In this document: piece by piece, positions 63,321-64,000 of the stretch | Layout: every line of letters starts with the position of its first letter | Position numbering within the stretch: position 1 is the first letter of the stretch | NCBI RefSeq assembly: GCF_003402235.1 | Contig: NZ_QEWO01000010.1 | Location: 1 to 64,000, forward strand | Length of the DNA: 64,000 bases | Source: Parahaliea mediterranea | GTDB taxonomy: Bacteria > Pseudomonadota > Gammaproteobacteria > Pseudomonadales > Halieaceae | Direction of reading: 5' to 3' | Position numbers and translations under genes: made by a program | The notes under the pieces: model-generated | The model's input: the letters and a program-made list of their open reading frames with translations, nothing else | What the model was told of the DNA's origin: nothing | Database searches by the model: none

Positions 63321-63873
63321 GCCGCTTCACTTCCTGCCGTTACTCATCGGGTTGGCGTTTGCGCCGGCTCAGGCTGACCAACCCATCAGGGCACCGGTGG
63401 TGGTTTACAGCGGAGCACAGGCGGTTACGGCGGCACCTTATATTCAATCGCTCGCCCAACCACGGCCGCAAAGCGACAGCCGCGCGAACAGTATGCCAAA
63501 GCAGGGTGTGATGCCCCTTGAAACCCGGTTGCCCCTCATGCCCCGGCTGCTGCAGCCCGGATCGCCGGCGGTGCAGCGGACCGAGGCACCGGTACAGCCC
63601 TTCTTTATTATGGGCATGGATCGCACCAGCCTCGACTGGCTGGCCAGGACACTGCCGACCCTACTGTCGATCAATGCGACCGGCATGGTGGTGCAGGCGG
63701 CGAACCGGGACGATTGGCTGCTACTGCAGAAGAAGGCGCAGGCCGCCGGTCTGTCACTGGCGCTGTATCCCGACACCGGATTGACGGAAGCCTACGGCAT
63801 CACGACCTACCCCGTGCTGGTGGTACCGCAGGGTATCCTGGAACTGGATAGGGCAGGGGAGGGCGGCCCATGA
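63310..63873 (+). CDS. TIGR03765-type (PFL_4695) integrating conjugative element protein
   Basis: 187 aa. Signal peptide to about residue 23 (LLIGLAFAPAQAD). Then VVYSGAQAVTAAPYIQSL and a thioredoxin-like tail: MGMDRTSLDWLARTLPTLLSINATGMVVQAANRDDW...AYGITTYPVLVVPQGI, without a CxxC. A periplasmic component of the ICE transfer system, in the usual place just before traD. Overlaps both neighbours by a few bases. Confidence 0.88.
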   Translation: MRIRPLHFLPLLIGLAFAPAQADQPIRAPVVVYSGAQAVTAAPYIQSLAQPRPQSDSRANSMPKQGVMPLETRLPLMPRLLQPGSPAVQRTEAPVQPFFIMGMDRTSLDWLARTLPTLLSINATGMVVQAANRDDWLLLQKKAQAAGLSLALYPDTGLTEAYGITTYPVLVVPQGILELDRAGEGGP

Positions 63874-64000
63874 GCGCGCCGATCGAAGCCCTGCTGCGTC
63901 CCCCGGTGGAACAGTCTGCCATCGCGACACACATTGCGCTGGCCCTGCTGGGCGTGGGCGCGCCCCAGGTGCTGTTGTTGCCGGGAGGCGTCGGTTATGG
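63870..64000 (+). CDS. traD: Type IV coupling protein TraD, 5' end only
   Basis: The first 43 codons before the window ends: MSAPIEALLRPPVEQSAIAT, then a hydrophobic segment (HIALALLGVGAPQVLLLPGG) that should be the first membrane helix. The LLRPPVE start and the order TIGR03759, transglycosylase, TIGR03765, traD are those of PFGI-1-type ICEs. The ATPase part lies outside the window. ATGA overlap with the previous gene. Confidence 0.75.
   Translation, partial: MSAPIEALLRPPVEQSAIATHIALALLGVGAPQVLLLPGGVGY

Overview
The window looks like accessory DNA of a gammaproteobacterium (Marinobacter, Halomonas or Pseudomonas relatives are plausible; I cannot name the host). It is a mosaic of integrative and conjugative element (ICE) and plasmid parts. 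Support for this: a 3'-half tRNA-Arg attachment-site fragment beside a recombinase cluster, a RadC/KlcA/SRAP/KfrA/ParB-like set typical of PFGI-1-type ICEs, a complete iteron origin with parAB, and the start of a type IV coupling (TraD) operon at the right edge. No ribosomal, tRNA-synthetase or central-metabolism genes are present.

Layout. 1-6.7 kb: remnant of one island, with a membrane-anchored Mrr-like endonuclease, an AbiEi/AbiEii type IV toxin-antitoxin pair, an unknown HTH protein, and a Fic gene and a topB gene that are both cut off at their 5' ends at one shared junction near 5700. 6747-6796: 3' half of tRNA-Arg(ACG). 6.8-9.1 kb: two tyrosine recombinases with an AlpA/excisionase-like gene between them. 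9.1-10.1 kb: no gene. 10.1-15.2 kb: an RND exporter (fusion lipoprotein plus permease) with two hotdog thioesterases. 15.2-18.4 kb: a Tn3-family element carrying only tnpA; it truncates a GDT1/UPF0016 gene that still has its yybP-ykoY manganese riboswitch. 18.4-28.9 kb: metal island with a broken ynfA, two CDF exporters, CzcCBA, a His-rich exported protein, a CadR/PbrR-type MerR regulator and a DUF3703 gene interrupted in frame by a small repeat.

29-47 kb: ICE/plasmid maintenance and cargo. Small membrane-protein genes, KfrA, three ParB-like proteins, SRAP, ParD-like/zeta and ParDE toxin-antitoxin pairs, DUF429, KlcA/ArdB antirestriction, a membrane nuclease, RadC, and an XRE-HTH/dynamin-like GTPase translationally coupled to a zinc-ribbon/glycine-zipper protein (the best candidate for an undescribed system). 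Several of these genes follow related structured leaders. 45-49.5 kb: parB-parA, an iteron oriV and the replication initiator. 49.5-54.5 kb: a DnaT-like and a TraI-C-like gene, a RES/Xre toxin-antitoxin pair, a GC-rich intergenic segment, a second recombinase paralogous to the one at 8.2 kb, and a YegP-type protein. 54.7-61.1 kb: substrate-binding protein, histidine kinase lacking its phospho-acceptor His, and a TonB receptor, plus a GGCT-like protein. 61.1-64 kb: divergent CI-like and Cro-like regulators, the latter leading into TIGR03759, lytic transglycosylase, TIGR03765 and traD.

Reading as a whole: two or more mobile elements are joined here. Replication/partition, restriction evasion and addiction genes keep the element; the metal-efflux block and the TonB/sensor block are cargo; the CI/Cro pair probably decides when the transfer operon is on. 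All family names come from reading the proteins, not from database searches.
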